From Imbricaverruca yamaguchii (taxonomy: Eukaryota; Arthropoda; Thecostraca; Neoverrucidae): 64,000 bases of DNA. The stretch covers positions 124,001 to 188,000 of the forward strand of contig JAOTOL010001199.1 in NCBI GenBank assembly GCA_034440575.1. Reading direction: 5' to 3'. Each line of letters begins with the position of its first letter. Position 1 is the stretch's first letter. A program made the translations under genes and the position numbers. The notes under the pieces are model-generated. The model was not told the DNA's origin and ran no database searches. It saw nothing but the letters and a program-made list of their open reading frames with translations. Shown piece by piece: positions 22,433 to 32,572 of this stretch.

Positions 22433-23752
22433 ACTCGAAGTGCCGTTGTGACGAGAAGTGCTGCGGTTTGTCTAGCTACCAGCCTCTCTGCATAACCGTT
22501 CCGTCGTTTAACTAACGCACGATACTAGTTCAACACTTGATTACTTGAATACTAGCTGAACTTTTCCGTTTTCCGACAGAATGAGCGATGGTCTAATCTT
22601 GCAAGAACACAATTCCCTGTACGTAATTTAAGAAACACTGTTCCCTTGAGTCGCGGAGGTCCAGTGGTTAGAGCCCTGGCATCCAAATGGGGAGGACCCT
22701 AGTTTTTTTTTTTATGAAGTTCCGAATCTGCCAGCGACAAATCGGTGTGCACAGCATAGTCTTTAGTGCTTCGACACCGTCGTGACAGTCGAGCAAAGAT
22801 AATACAAAGCCGGCCTTAGCTCGCCAATCTTCAAGAGACCCATTCACAGGCGTCAGCCTCAATGTCAGGATATCTGATTGCCTGAGAAATCATTAGCATG
22901 AATATCAGACAACTTTGTGAAATGCACAGCATAATGAACACAAAATTACTCCCCCATCGTCCAATCGAGTATTATATAAGCTGTGTGGTTGACACCACAA
23001 TATACTGGGTACTTTCGCTTACTCGGCACGTGGTAAAAATACCTGCAAAGAAACAAACGTCAGTCTGCAAACGATGGAATGCTGGAGTCGACCTGCAGGG
23101 CCATGCGGAAGACGACGGTGATTAATCGAATGCGGGTGCGGATCGACTCCATACGCTCAATCAATGTAGACACATAATGAAGATAATACAACGACTGTGC
23201 TCGATGGTTATACTAAATTAGCTGAATGACAACTTGGGGTGCTCATTTGCTCGAAGGGAAGAAAACGTTCGGCCAAAATTAAGGACACAATCGACGACCG
23301 TTCCTAGACAGGCATATTTTTGGAGCAGAAGCGAAAAAATACGTCTTTTGAGTTCACATTTTCCACGAATATCCCCGACCAGAAAATAATCATGAACTTT
23401 TGGGATGTGTGTTTCCCCTCCAATATTTGGCATGTGGACAGCCGCCCACCTGCCCTCCATCCTCCGTCATAAAGTCATAAAGTCATTAGACTTAATAAGA
23501 GCCACAAGGAACCATCCAGTTAAGTATGTGAATGGAAGATATGGAGGATAACATGAGCCCGGTAAAAAGACCCACCCCAACCATCACCACATCCCAAAGA
23601 AACCATCCACCAACATCCCACACACCTATCAATGCCTATCATCTAGCTATTCAGCCCCCATTCCCCTGATGCCCTTCCAGCCGCCCTGTGCTGGAAGGGG
23701 CGTAGGATATCCGTTGTGTGTGGTATTACATTCGTCAGACTCCTTTGTGGTC
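22433..23752. other. unique AT-moderate sequence, no gene recognised
   Basis: At 22655-22700 GCGGAGGTCCAGTGGTTAGA resembles a tRNA or SINE 5' region without a B box. A minus frame at 22668-22862 (MRLTPVNGSL...) has weak ankyrin-like spacing only. Nothing else is supportable. Confidence 0.4.
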
Positions 23753-23763
23753 CTGCTGTTGCT

Positions 23764-23927
23764 GGTTGGTTGGCTATTGGCTTTACAACACATCGACCGT
23801 TGAGTCATGTAGCGTAGGCAATCTCTCACGCCGATTGGTCGCGGGCGAAGAGTAGCGACAGGTGAGACTCGAACCCACAATCTTTCGATTGTGAGACGGG
23901 CAACCTACCCCTAGACAGTCGTCCCCG
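23764..23927 (-). mobile_element. SINE1 with TSD
   Basis: Opens GGTTGGTTGGCTATTGGCTT and ends CTAGACAGTCGTCCCCG on the plus strand. The 11-bp direct repeat CTGCTGTTGCT lies at 23753-23763 and 23928-23938. Confidence 0.93.
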
Positions 23928-23973
23928 CTGCTGTTGCTTGTATTGCTTTTTTAACCTCATTGAGTAAATTGTA

Positions 23974-24130
23974 GTGGTTATTGGTTTCACGACACGTCGA
24001 CCGTTGAGTCATGTAACGTCGCCAATCTCTCACGCCGAATGGTTGCGGACGAAGAGAGCGACAGGTAAGACTCGAACCCACAGTCTTCCGATTGTGAGAC
24101 GGGTAGCTTAGCCCTAGACTACTCGTCTCC
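23974..24130 (-). mobile_element. SINE1 with 14-bp TSD
   Basis: Opens GTGGTTATTGGTTTCACGAC and ends CTAGACTACTCGTCTCC. The perfect TSD TTGAGTAAATTGTA lies at 23960-23973 and 24131-24144. It lies 46 bp from the preceding SINE1 copy, in the same orientation, with an independent TSD. Confidence 0.95.
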
Positions 24131-24659
24131 TTGAGTAAATTGTAAATGATTCGTTCAGTAAAGGCATTAAAATGAGCTTAAACCAAGCACATTTTACACT
24201 CATCGAACCGAGCGATGCGGATCCATGGCAGAAGTTGCGTCATGCAGTCTGAATTGTTACAGTCGGCGATCTTCGTCGGAGCAGCTGCATTCACAGATCG
24301 CATTGGCTTGCTATTAGTTTTGATGGGTGCCCATTTTAAAATGTCTTTGAGTAAGAGGTGTTTGGTTATCTTACTGCGACACAAAATGGTGAGCTTGAGT
24401 TTTGCGGAGCGCACCACACACTTTACGCTGGCGTGTATGATTTGCCACAGTATTCCCTTTCGGTTTTGTACGACGAAACGATCTGATTGCAGTAGAACAG
24501 AGTGACGTCACCTCCTGCTAGTCGTTTGGTGGTATTACTGTCGCATAGTAACATGTCGATACTCGATGCCGTTTATGTACCGATATTCGCGTTACCATAT
24601 ACGATGTTGACGAACAACGTATCGACACGTTAAATCCCCTGAGGCATGTAGTCCGCTCG

Positions 24660-25300
24660 GATTAAATTTTAAGCGCCTACCCGATACATGCTGTAATAAG
24701 AATAAGCCGGCGACAGATGGGGGAATTCACTGGCAGCATTCACGTTCACGCAAGCACCGGAATCAGCGAGTTTCCGGTACACTGAGGCGTGGAAGCATTG
24801 CCGCCGCCAATCACTACCAATCTTATTCGTGCAATAAGGTGGAATATACCACGTTCTAAACACCAAATCGACATCCTTGTCCAAGAAGTATCGACATCCT
24901 GCACCTTGATGCATGCTTATGAAACCTTTGTGTCTCATTTCTAAGAGTATTTGGTTTATAAGTATGCTGATGTGCATGCTGTTGACAATGAATGGTGATA
25001 CGCGAACATTTCGCAATTAAATTTCAAGTAAAGGGATTACCTGTAATGTGACATGGTATACAATAACAGTTTATAGCACAGTTATTATTCTCCCTATCCC
25101 GAATATAGCTCTTCTTAAATTATGAATTTCAACACAAATTATAAAAGGCACAGTCATAAGTCCCCACACCATTGGCTCAAATTTGAGTCTGAATGACATC
25201 AAAAGCATTATAAATGACACTAATTCCATGGGAAATTTCAACATCCTACTGTGTTCGTCTCGACATCGTACACCCAACGAAAAACCATTATTTTAACCCT
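24660..25300. repeat. R1 dispersed repeat, copy A
   Basis: An unclassified interspersed repeat. Its complement contains AAGAGCTATATTCGGGATAG and blocks translating near RYFLDKDVDLVFRTWYIPP that reappear, diverged, at 29340-29960, 36620-36975 and 49030-49660. Minus frame 24669-25016 is open. The weak ankyrin-like look (DSGACVNVNAAS) is not enough to assign a family. Here the site corresponding to the insertion in copy D is empty (about 25002-25016). Confidence 0.65.
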
Positions 25301-25539
25301 GCCACCAATGCTCATGTCAGACACGGTGCCTCGTTTCCAACGCCCAGTGTGGTGATGGATAGCAAAACGAGTGCTTCTCGATGGCTGATGGCAGCCGCTC
25401 AAGCTAGCTGCTACTACCGACATCAATGAAAATTATGTCTACAAATCGGGTACAACAATTTGGCATATATTGGCTGTCTTGGAATACGCCATTTTCCGAA
25501 CCGCATACACGCTACGCGTCGGCAAACAAGGTTCCAAGG

Positions 25540-25697
25540 GGTTGGTTATTGGGTTTACGACATGTCGGCCGTTGAGTCATGCAGCGTCGCCAATCATTCA
25601 CGTCGATTGTCCACGGGAGAAGAGTAGCGACAGGTGAGACTCGAACCCACCACCTTTCGATTGTGAGACGGGTAACTTACCCCTAGACTACTCGTCC
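25540..25697 (-). mobile_element. SINE1 copy
   Basis: The plus strand reads GTTGGTTATTGGGTTTACGA, then the complement of the B box, GACTCGAACCCACCACC, and ends CTAGACTACTCGTCCAC. No clear TSD is visible; a few diagnostic sites have drifted. Confidence 0.9.
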
Positions 25698-25755
25698 ACG
25701 AGGGACCCCATAACGACCCCATTAGCTTGTCGGTATATCTGGGCAGGGGAAGGCG

Positions 25756-25793
25756 CTTGAGATGTGCATGCCTACGCATGCACATCTCGAAGC
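25756..25793. repeat. perfect 13-bp inverted repeat hairpin
   Basis: Arms GAGATGTGCATGC (25759-25771) and GCATGCACATCTC (25776-25788) with a 4-nt CTAC loop. Flanking GCTT and AAGC extend the stem after a one-base bulge. It lies in unique sequence. Confidence 0.9.
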
Positions 25794-26032
25794 ACCTTCA
25801 ATATCATTTTGCTTCCCATCCTTTATGTATGTCTGAAGCAACTCGTGATTGCACATTCTCGGGGACATCACGTCGCACCTTCAAGGTGGTGATGAGGTGG
25901 CGAGGTGGCAAGGCGACCACGTTGGCTGATGGTAGACGTTCTTGATGCTGACACCGATTGTGTGAATTGTCACGTTGGTGAATCGGTTCAGCACGTCAAG
26001 AGATGCAAGGAGTTCAGATGGTTCCATAAGGA

Positions 26033-26154
26033 AGAGGGTCTAGGGGTAGGTTGTTTTTGAAGTTGGTCGTAGTCTGCCTGTCGTTTTTGCCGGACCAATC
26101 GGGTGAGATTGGGACATGCTCAACGGTCGATGGGTAAAGCCAATAACCAACCAA
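26033..26154 (+). mobile_element. internally decayed SINE1 with perfect 18-bp TSD
   Basis: The 5' part keeps GAGGGTCTAGGGGTAGGTTG and the 3' part CTCAACGGTCGATGGGTAAA then CCAATAACCAACCAA. The B-box region is badly rearranged. The direct repeat CAGATGGTTCCATAAGGA is exact at 26015-26032 and 26155-26172. Confidence 0.88.
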
Positions 26155-26559
26155 CAGATGGTTCCATAAGGAGTTGAGCGTAAATTAGTTAGTTCAATTC
26201 GTTTGCGACATTATGCATTGTTGCTTGTGTGAAATAGTCTCTCACATTTTTTATGGGGGATGCTCACTTTTCACATGCATTCATCGTTCCAAAAGCTGGT
26301 GGAGCATGGGTGCAGTGTTCCCCTCCCCTGGCTTTGCTGCTGGCTCCAGGTGACAACGGGGATCATGTTCTTACGGTGTGGTTAACAAAGACGACCGGAC
26401 TCGGCGTTTAACTGGCACTGTACTTAAAATACTAGCGCAAATACATGACCAACACAAAAAAACGAACATGCCACAGCTAGTCCGCTGAAGCCAGCTTATG
26501 CCCGGCTGATGCCCGTTTTTTTAGCAGCGCTGAGCAGCGCGACTCGGTCCGGCCGAAAG

Positions 26560-27030
26560 GTCACGTGAGGGAGGTCAGGTCCTGCCGGCGACGCCCACGT
26601 CGGCCCGACCGCGCCGCGCCAGCCGGCCGGCGCGCATGCGCTCGCGGGAGGCGAGCGCCTGCAGAGCGCGGCGCCTTTGTGACGAAGCCGCCGCGGCGGC
26701 GGCAAACGACTTCACCGAACCGCGCGCACGTCGGCAGACGGCTTCGGCGAACCGCACCTGTCAATGCCTAATGAACGCGTCCGCGTGTCCGCCGGCCGGC
26801 CGCCAATGAGCGGCCGCCGCCGGCCGGCTCGGCCAATGGTCGCCCGCGGCGCCGGCCGGCTCGGCCAATGGTCGCCCGCGGCGCCGGGCGCCGGCCAATC
26901 GGCGCCGCCGGCCGGGCCAACGTGCCGCGCAGTGACACACAACGACCTCGGAGTCGGCGCGTCGCGCGGCCGGCGGCGGCGGTCCGCTCCGGAATGCCGG
27001 CGCGCTGCGGTGGTGTAGCGACCGCAGCGG
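26560..27030. other. CpG-rich block with repeated CCAAT-like motifs
   Basis: Dense GGCCGGC strings. Between 26800 and 26905, GCCAATG or GCCAATC recurs at ~34-bp steps within a duplicated GCCCGCGGCGCCGGC unit. This could be promoter-like or simply a short tandem repeat. No start or exon follows; the 56-bp array begins directly downstream. Confidence 0.55.
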
Positions 27031-27035
27031 TGATG

Positions 27036-27788
27036 TGCGGTCGGCTAACGGCCGGGCGGCAGGGACACCCCGGCTACCCGGGGGGTAATGAGTCGGTCGG
27101 CTAACGACCAGGCGGCAGGGATACCCCGGCTGGCCGGAGGGTAATGAGTCGGTCGGCTAACGACCAGGCGGCAGGGATAGCACGCTGGCCGGAGGGTAAT
27201 GGGTTGGTCGGCTAACGACCAGGCGGCAGGGATACCCCGGCTGGCCGGGGGGTAATGAGTCGGTCGGCTAACAGCCAGGCGGCAGGGATACCCCGCTGGC
27301 CGGAGGGTAATGAGTCGGTCGGCTAACGACCAGGCGGCAGGGATACCCCGGCTGGCCGGAGGGTAATGAGTCGGTCGGCTAACAGCCGGGCGGCAGGGAT
27401 ACCCCGGCTACCCGGGGGGTAATGGGTTGGTCGGCTAACGGCCGGGCGGCAGGGATACCCCGCTGGCCGGAGGGTAATGAGTCGGTCGGCTAACAGCCAG
27501 GCGGCAGGGATACCCCGGCTGGGCGGAGGGTCGATCAGCTAACGACCAGGCGGCAGGGATACCCGGCTGCCCGGAAGATAATGAGTTGGTCGGCTAACGA
27601 CCAGGCAGCAGGAATATCCAGGGTACCCGGAGGGCAATGAGTTGGACGGCTAACATTATCCCCCGGCTGCCCGGAGGGTAATGAGCTGGCCGGCTAACAG
27701 CCTCGCAGCAGGGATACCCCGGGTGCCCAGAGGGCAATTAGTTGGTCGACTAACGGCCAGGCAGCAGGGATACCCCGGCTCAGGCAAG
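27036..27788. repeat. 56-bp minisatellite
   Basis: About thirteen copies of GTCGGTCGGCTAACGACCAG plus GCGGCAGGGATACCCCGGCT and GGCCGGAGGGTAATGA. The last four copies (27530-27788) are more diverged and partly deleted. Confidence 0.95.
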
Positions 27789-29086
27789 TGAAGCACCAGC
27801 TCAGACAGGTGAATCAGACCCTGGCAAACTGGCGTGGAACTTCGACAAAATACTGGGATGGGAACCGAACAACGTTAAGGCGTGTGGCCTCGAGGAAGTC
27901 TGAGAGGCTGTCCACAGGGAATCATGCCCCAACTGAGATGGTTGAGATCTATAGTCGGTTAATTCAAACGATACTGAGGGAAAGCCAGAGGAAGAGGCGG
28001 AGGGAGAGGTAGAGAGAGAGAGAGAAGGAGAGGGATATGGAGGGGAGAGGAAAGGAGAGGGAGAGAGGGAGTGAGAGACGGAGGCAGAAATCTGGATAAA
28101 TCTGAGCATTTCTTTTGGTCATATTAGGTCAATCATCAGTGTTCCACGTGCGCCATTAGTGCTGCACCAGTTGTCAGTAACCACCGCTCAGCTACGGACA
28201 CCCCTGTCCAATGAGGGGCACCGTAAATGGGCGGTGCAAGTTGCGACTCATATCATGGACACCACAGGCACTCGAAGGAAATGCGACACAGAACACAGAA
28301 CTCTCGCAAAGGAAATCCTAGCTAAGCCAGGTACAGTTCTTTCCACAGGACGGCATTACGGACAATGAAGAAGAAAAGATGCAAAATGTGCAGTCCTACA
28401 AGTTCAGGCACTTCCGCGCAATGTTCATGAAATATACGTTTGTTCTCGAATATTTCGAGACAAGATCATCCTCTCCCATGTTGACCCTCCATAGATATAG
28501 GGAAAGGTTGACTCAAACGTCCAATACCTGCCTCAGTTTGTTAAAAAACAAGACTACGCTGCGCACGCACCACTACGATACATTGGCTACCAAGCCATTG
28601 GCTACCAAGCCATTGGCTACCAAGACATTGGCTACCAGGACATTGCCTGTTGTTGAGCACTGTTGCCGAAGGCCTCTGATCGCCACCCAGAGATCGACCG
28701 AAAACATCACTCTTTATCTGTAGCAGATGCCGACGCCTCCAGAAACGAAAAAGCACCAGTTCCAGCCGTGACAGTCAACATGTCACGTCAGTCTGACCTC
28801 ACAAAGGACACACATGTTGCATCAGTCTGACCTCCACCGACCTCCACACCTCACATCACCGCCGGGACGTGTCCCCAGTGGCACTTCTGCCCGTCAACCT
28901 CGTAAGCTGTGCCAACTAGCAAGCCAGCCGTGCTCGTCACGTCGTGTCAATCGCCTGAACCCGATCAACTCGCGACCAACACCGCCGGTTATCTCCCGGA
29001 GTGCCAATCTGGCCCGGCTGCCCGTCCGACGGCCGTGTCAGGTCGGCGGCGATCGGCACTCGCGCAGATGTGGCGACAATGTTTAT
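27789..29086. other. unique sequence, small 15-bp repeat
   Basis: Includes a GAGAGG-rich purine stretch at 28008-28080 and four tandem copies of CATTGGCTACCAAGC at about 28580-28643. Open frames at 27788-28012, 28379-28723 and 28814-29320 have no splice or motif support. Confidence 0.5.
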
Positions 29087-29095
29087 AAGCAATTG

Positions 29096-29140
29096 AGCTT
29101 AAGGGCGCGTCGACCCAAGCGTGATCAGTTCGCCAGTTGC
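29096..29140 (-). mobile_element. solo hairpin-tail element with 9-bp TSD
   Basis: A 45-bp insert with AGCTTAAGGGCGCGTCGACC then GATCAGTTCGCC on the plus strand. The direct repeat AAGCAATTG lies at 29087-29095 and 29141-29149. It is diverged from consensus. Confidence 0.7.
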
Positions 29141-29339
29141 AAGCAATTGCACCGAGTGCTCGGAACGCTCTCGATCGAGCGATCCAGCCCACATCGCCAG
29201 GTCCGAAACGCGGCCGAATGCTGGTCGCGGTCGTCGCGCCGACCGCTTCAATTCAGGGCCAACTTCGCGACGCCCACGCCACGGCCTGTCTCATTGAAAT
29301 CCGGCAAACGGCCACAGTGATATATTATTCAAGAAATCG

Positions 29340-29960
29340 GGTGCAATACATCACGTACTGAGCGCCGAATTGACATCCTTCCCAGGGAATTATCGACATC
29401 GTGCTTCTCGGTGCGTGCTTGTGAAGTCATCATGCCCCGTTTCAAGCTGCATCCCGTTTATAAGAAGCATGCTTATGCTCACCATAACGGACCGGGATCG
29501 TGCTAGCGAAGATTCCGTGGTGCAGTTACAGGTAAAGGGATTGCCTGTGATGTGATATGCTACACAATGCAAGTTCATCGCATAGGTATTCGCATCGTTA
29601 TCGTTGATATCGGTATCCACAAATTACGTGCCTCCAAAAACACGCAAAACGGGTAGTTATATGTACGAAATTGTGATGATGATGATTATTATTGGGGTGT
29701 TAGGGTGCGTCAACCCCATTAGGTTATATTGCACCCATAACAAGGTTGTCTAAGCACGCGTTACAAGGTCACATACGAATATCAAGCATCGATAGCTATT
29801 AAGGGACTTACGAAATTGTGTCCAGACCGTGCTTTAAGGACTGAAGTATTTTACACATTATTTCAATGGCGATTTTGACTTCCTGATGTACTCGATTCGA
29901 CATCTCACACCTAACGATGGTTCAATACCTTAACACTCACTACACAATCATGACGAATGC
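29340..29960. repeat. R1 dispersed repeat, copy B
   Basis: Same orientation as copy A. Aligned segments include GACATCCTTCCCAGGGAATT against GACATCCTTGTCCAAGAAGT of copy A, and GGTAAAGGGATTGCCTGTGA against AGTAAAGGGATTACCTGTAA. A solo hairpin-tail element lies inside it at 29683-29741. Confidence 0.65.
29683..29741 (-). mobile_element. solo hairpin-tail element inside R1 copy B
   Basis: The plus strand reads TTATTATTGGGGTGTTAGGG, then TGCGTCAACC and GGTTATATTGCACCCATAAC. The arms have mutated to GGGTGC and GCACCC, which still pair perfectly: a compensatory change relative to GGGCGC/GCGCCC. Confidence 0.8.
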
Positions 29961-30317
29961 CGATGTAACGGTGGGAGCATTCAGATCAGATCTCAAATTT
30001 GCCGTTTTGAATACACTTTCCTCGGTGAGCAGACTTTTCGAAACATAACCACTTCATCAACTGGAAACAACGTGGTAAAACTAGCCTCAGAAACATAGCT
30101 ATCCAAAGCGAAGGGCTGAAATGAGCAACTTAGAATGGAAAGCTGCATGCCACACCAGTTGAGAATGTGCGCCCGGATCGGCAGTTCAGGCACGCACGCC
30201 GTGCGTGAACAGAGACCACCAGCCACATGCATGGCCGACGGAGTGATGAAGTGACATGGAGTCGTGACGCCGTCTACCAGCGTCCCTCAGCCCCACAGTT
30301 GTCCCCACATACTGCTA

Positions 30318-30895
30318 AACACCAGCTGTCCCGACACCAGCTGTTCCTGTACCAGGTGTTCCTGTACCAGCTATTCCTGCACCAGCTGTTCTTGCACCAG
30401 CCGTTCCTATACCAGCTGTTCTTGTACCAGCTGTTATTGTACCAGCTGTTCTTGTACCAGCCGTTCCTATATCAGCTGTTCTTGTACCAATATACCAGCT
30501 GTTTTGTACCAGTGTTCTTGTACCAGCTGTCCAGCTGTTCCTGTACCAGCTGTTATTGTACCAGCTGTTCCTGTACCAGCTGTTCTTGTACCAGCTGTTC
30601 CTGTACCAGCTGTTCTTGTACCAGCTGTTCTTGTACCAGCCGTTCCTATACCAGCTGTTCTTGTACCAGCTGTTCCTGTACCAGCTGTTCTTGTACCAGC
30701 TGTTCCTGTACCAGCTGTTCCTGTACCAGCTGTTCCTGTACCAGCTGTTCCTGTACCAGCTGTTCTTGTACCAGCTGTTCCTGTACCAGCTGTTCCTGTA
30801 CCAGCTGTTCCTGTACCAGCTGTTCTTGTACCAGCTGTTCCTGTACCAGCTGTTCCTGTACCAGCTGTTCCTGTACCAGCCGTCCCTACACACAG
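30318..30895. repeat. 15-bp minisatellite, ~37 copies
   Basis: The unit is CTGTTCCTGTACCAG, alternating C and T at the sixth base (CTGTTCTTG). Every junction forms CAGCTG, an E-box-type hexamer. The period is a multiple of three, so all frames give five-residue repeats (FLYQL, VPAVP, CTSCS). No gene is called. Confidence 0.96.
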
Positions 30896-31285
30896 CTGCG
30901 CGGCGTGCCATCGGCACATCTCGGCGGCGGGCGCCGCCCCGGGAGGGACGAGCGGCGCGCCGCGGCACCTCCAGCGGCGCCCGTCACGCACGGCGACGGC
31001 GACGCCGCCGGCGGCCGTCACACAACCAGAAACGGCCAATTACACCGCGCGGCGGTAATTGGCGGCCGGGCGGCGCGGCGACCGGCCGGCCGATGGGAGC
31101 CGCGCTCGCCGGTCCGCCAGGCGGCAGCACGCGCACTCGACGCCGGAATGCGAGCGTCGGCGGCGGCCGATGGCCCGCTTGATGGCTCTCGGCGATGGCG
31201 TTCGTCCGCGTTTGGTGAAACGGCGCGGAGGCCCGGCGCGGCCGATGGTCCGCGCGCACGAGCATCTCGGCTCTGTGTAGGCGCG
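30896..31285. other. CpG-rich block after 15-bp array
   Basis: A GC- and CpG-dense stretch with GGCGGCCGGGCGGC and several GCCGATGG strings. Open frames on both strands reflect base composition. No splice sites could be paired. Confidence 0.55.
31034..31064. repeat. near-perfect inverted repeat
   Basis: GGCCAATTACACCGC faces GCGGCGGTAATTGGC, pairing at all but one or two positions with almost no loop. Each arm contains CCAAT/ATTGG. Confidence 0.8.
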
Positions 31286-32273
31286 CGGGTGCCACCGGGT
31301 TCTGGGATGTCCGACATGCATCACCACTTCGTGTAGGAGCGCGGCTGCCATTACCGTGCCACGATGTTCAGCGTGGATCTCCGCTTTGTGCAGGCGCGCC
31401 ATTAACATTACCATTCTGAGATGTCCAGCGTTCGCTGTATGACAGAGCGGAACACACACCGGGTTCGAATATGACGCAAGCCCGCCTGCTGTCAGACGTG
31501 CATCATGGGCAACGTTCGCCACCCAGTCTACCCAACAGAGGTGCGGACTTGGCATGATGTTCAAATTATACGAGTGCACTCTGTGTCATTGCACGCCCAT
31601 GTGGGTGATGGCGCATGCGCATAGTATGTATGATCTAGTATATAGAGTAGTATAGTATGTATTGTTTAGTATATCGTATAGTATAGTATGTACGGTCTAG
31701 TATATAGTATAGTATAGTACAGAATGCACGGCCATTCTGGTTTTTACTGGTTCGGCTGTGTTCGCACGGATGCACTATACATGAATGTGAAGGGGTACAT
31801 GCGTGATTGCATGCCTGAGATGCATGCGATGCGCGTTCATCATGTACGAGAATGATCGTACTTCGCAGATGACGACTTCCAAGAGTTTGCTTGGTAGGTA
31901 CTTAGGCAGGCACTTAGGACAGACCGACTTTTATCGAGGTAATCCACAATGGACTTGTGGCCATTGAAACCTCGCGTTAATTAGACAAAACAGCACAGCA
32001 CAAAGGGTCAAAATCACATAACAGCTTAACCGGTGGTCGTACATGTCATAATAAAATAAAATAATAATATTAATAATATAAAATACAGCAGCGCCGGCGG
32101 CAACCCAGTCCGGCTCGGGCGGCACGCTAAAAAGGCACCGCCGTAGGTGACGACCAAAGATCGGCACGGGAAGCCGCGTCAGCTCGGGTGGCAACGAGTT
32201 GTGCTTTAGTGGTGCTCTGGGGCTAAATCGCCTCTTCCCCATACCAATGCGTAAAAACACCCCATACTCGGGT
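31286..32273. other. unique sequence, no gene recognised
   Basis: 31630-31720 is a TAGTATA-type simple stretch; 32050-32085 is AT-rich. Frames on the minus strand (31040-31579, 31931-32470) carry no recognised domain. Confidence 0.45.
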
Positions 32274-32430
32274 GTTTTACGATGCACCCGGTTGCTGCGC
32301 CACATAGCGTCACCAGCCTCCCACGCCGGCTGGTCGCGCGTGGACTCGGCAATCCCGCCGACTGTGTGATTCGAACCCACGATCCCACGACCGACAGTCC
32401 GCCTGCCTACCGACTGAGCCACCGCGTCCC
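32274..32430 (-). mobile_element. SINE2 copy
   Basis: The plus strand reads TTTTACGATGCACCCGGTTG, then CATAGCGTCACCAGCC, GGTCGCGCGTGGACTCGG, the B-box complement GATTCGAACCCACGATCC, and ends CTGAGCCACCGCGTCC, the complement of the tRNA start. Confidence 0.9.
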
Positions 32431-32438
32431 GACTTCCG

Positions 32439-32572
32439 TTTGTTTGTTTATTGGTTTGTTCACGACCCACTTTGCATCCCAGCCGACCGACATGTCGCGG
32501 GTTGGGCCTGTGGCCTAGTCAACCCGGGACCTTTGGTACAAGCCCGACATAACCACTCGCCCCCGCCCCGTC
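32439..32572 (-). mobile_element. SINE3, internally deleted, with TSD
   Basis: Opens TTTGTTTGTTTATTGGTTTG and ends near CTCGCCCCCGCCCCGT. The ~50-bp core around the CCGGCGAAAC segment is replaced or deleted. The direct repeat CCCGACTTCCG lies at 32428-32438 and 32573-32583, so it inserted just at the 5' end of the SINE2 copy. Confidence 0.88.

Noticed and set aside
22655..22710. tRNA gene-like A box GGTCCAGTGGTTAGAGC
   Set aside because: No B box or cloverleaf follows, so neither a tRNA gene nor a complete SINE can be supported.
30227..31336. 369-codon frame with CTSCS repeats
   Set aside because: It rests on the 15-bp array and a CpG-rich flank; other frames over the same DNA are equally open.
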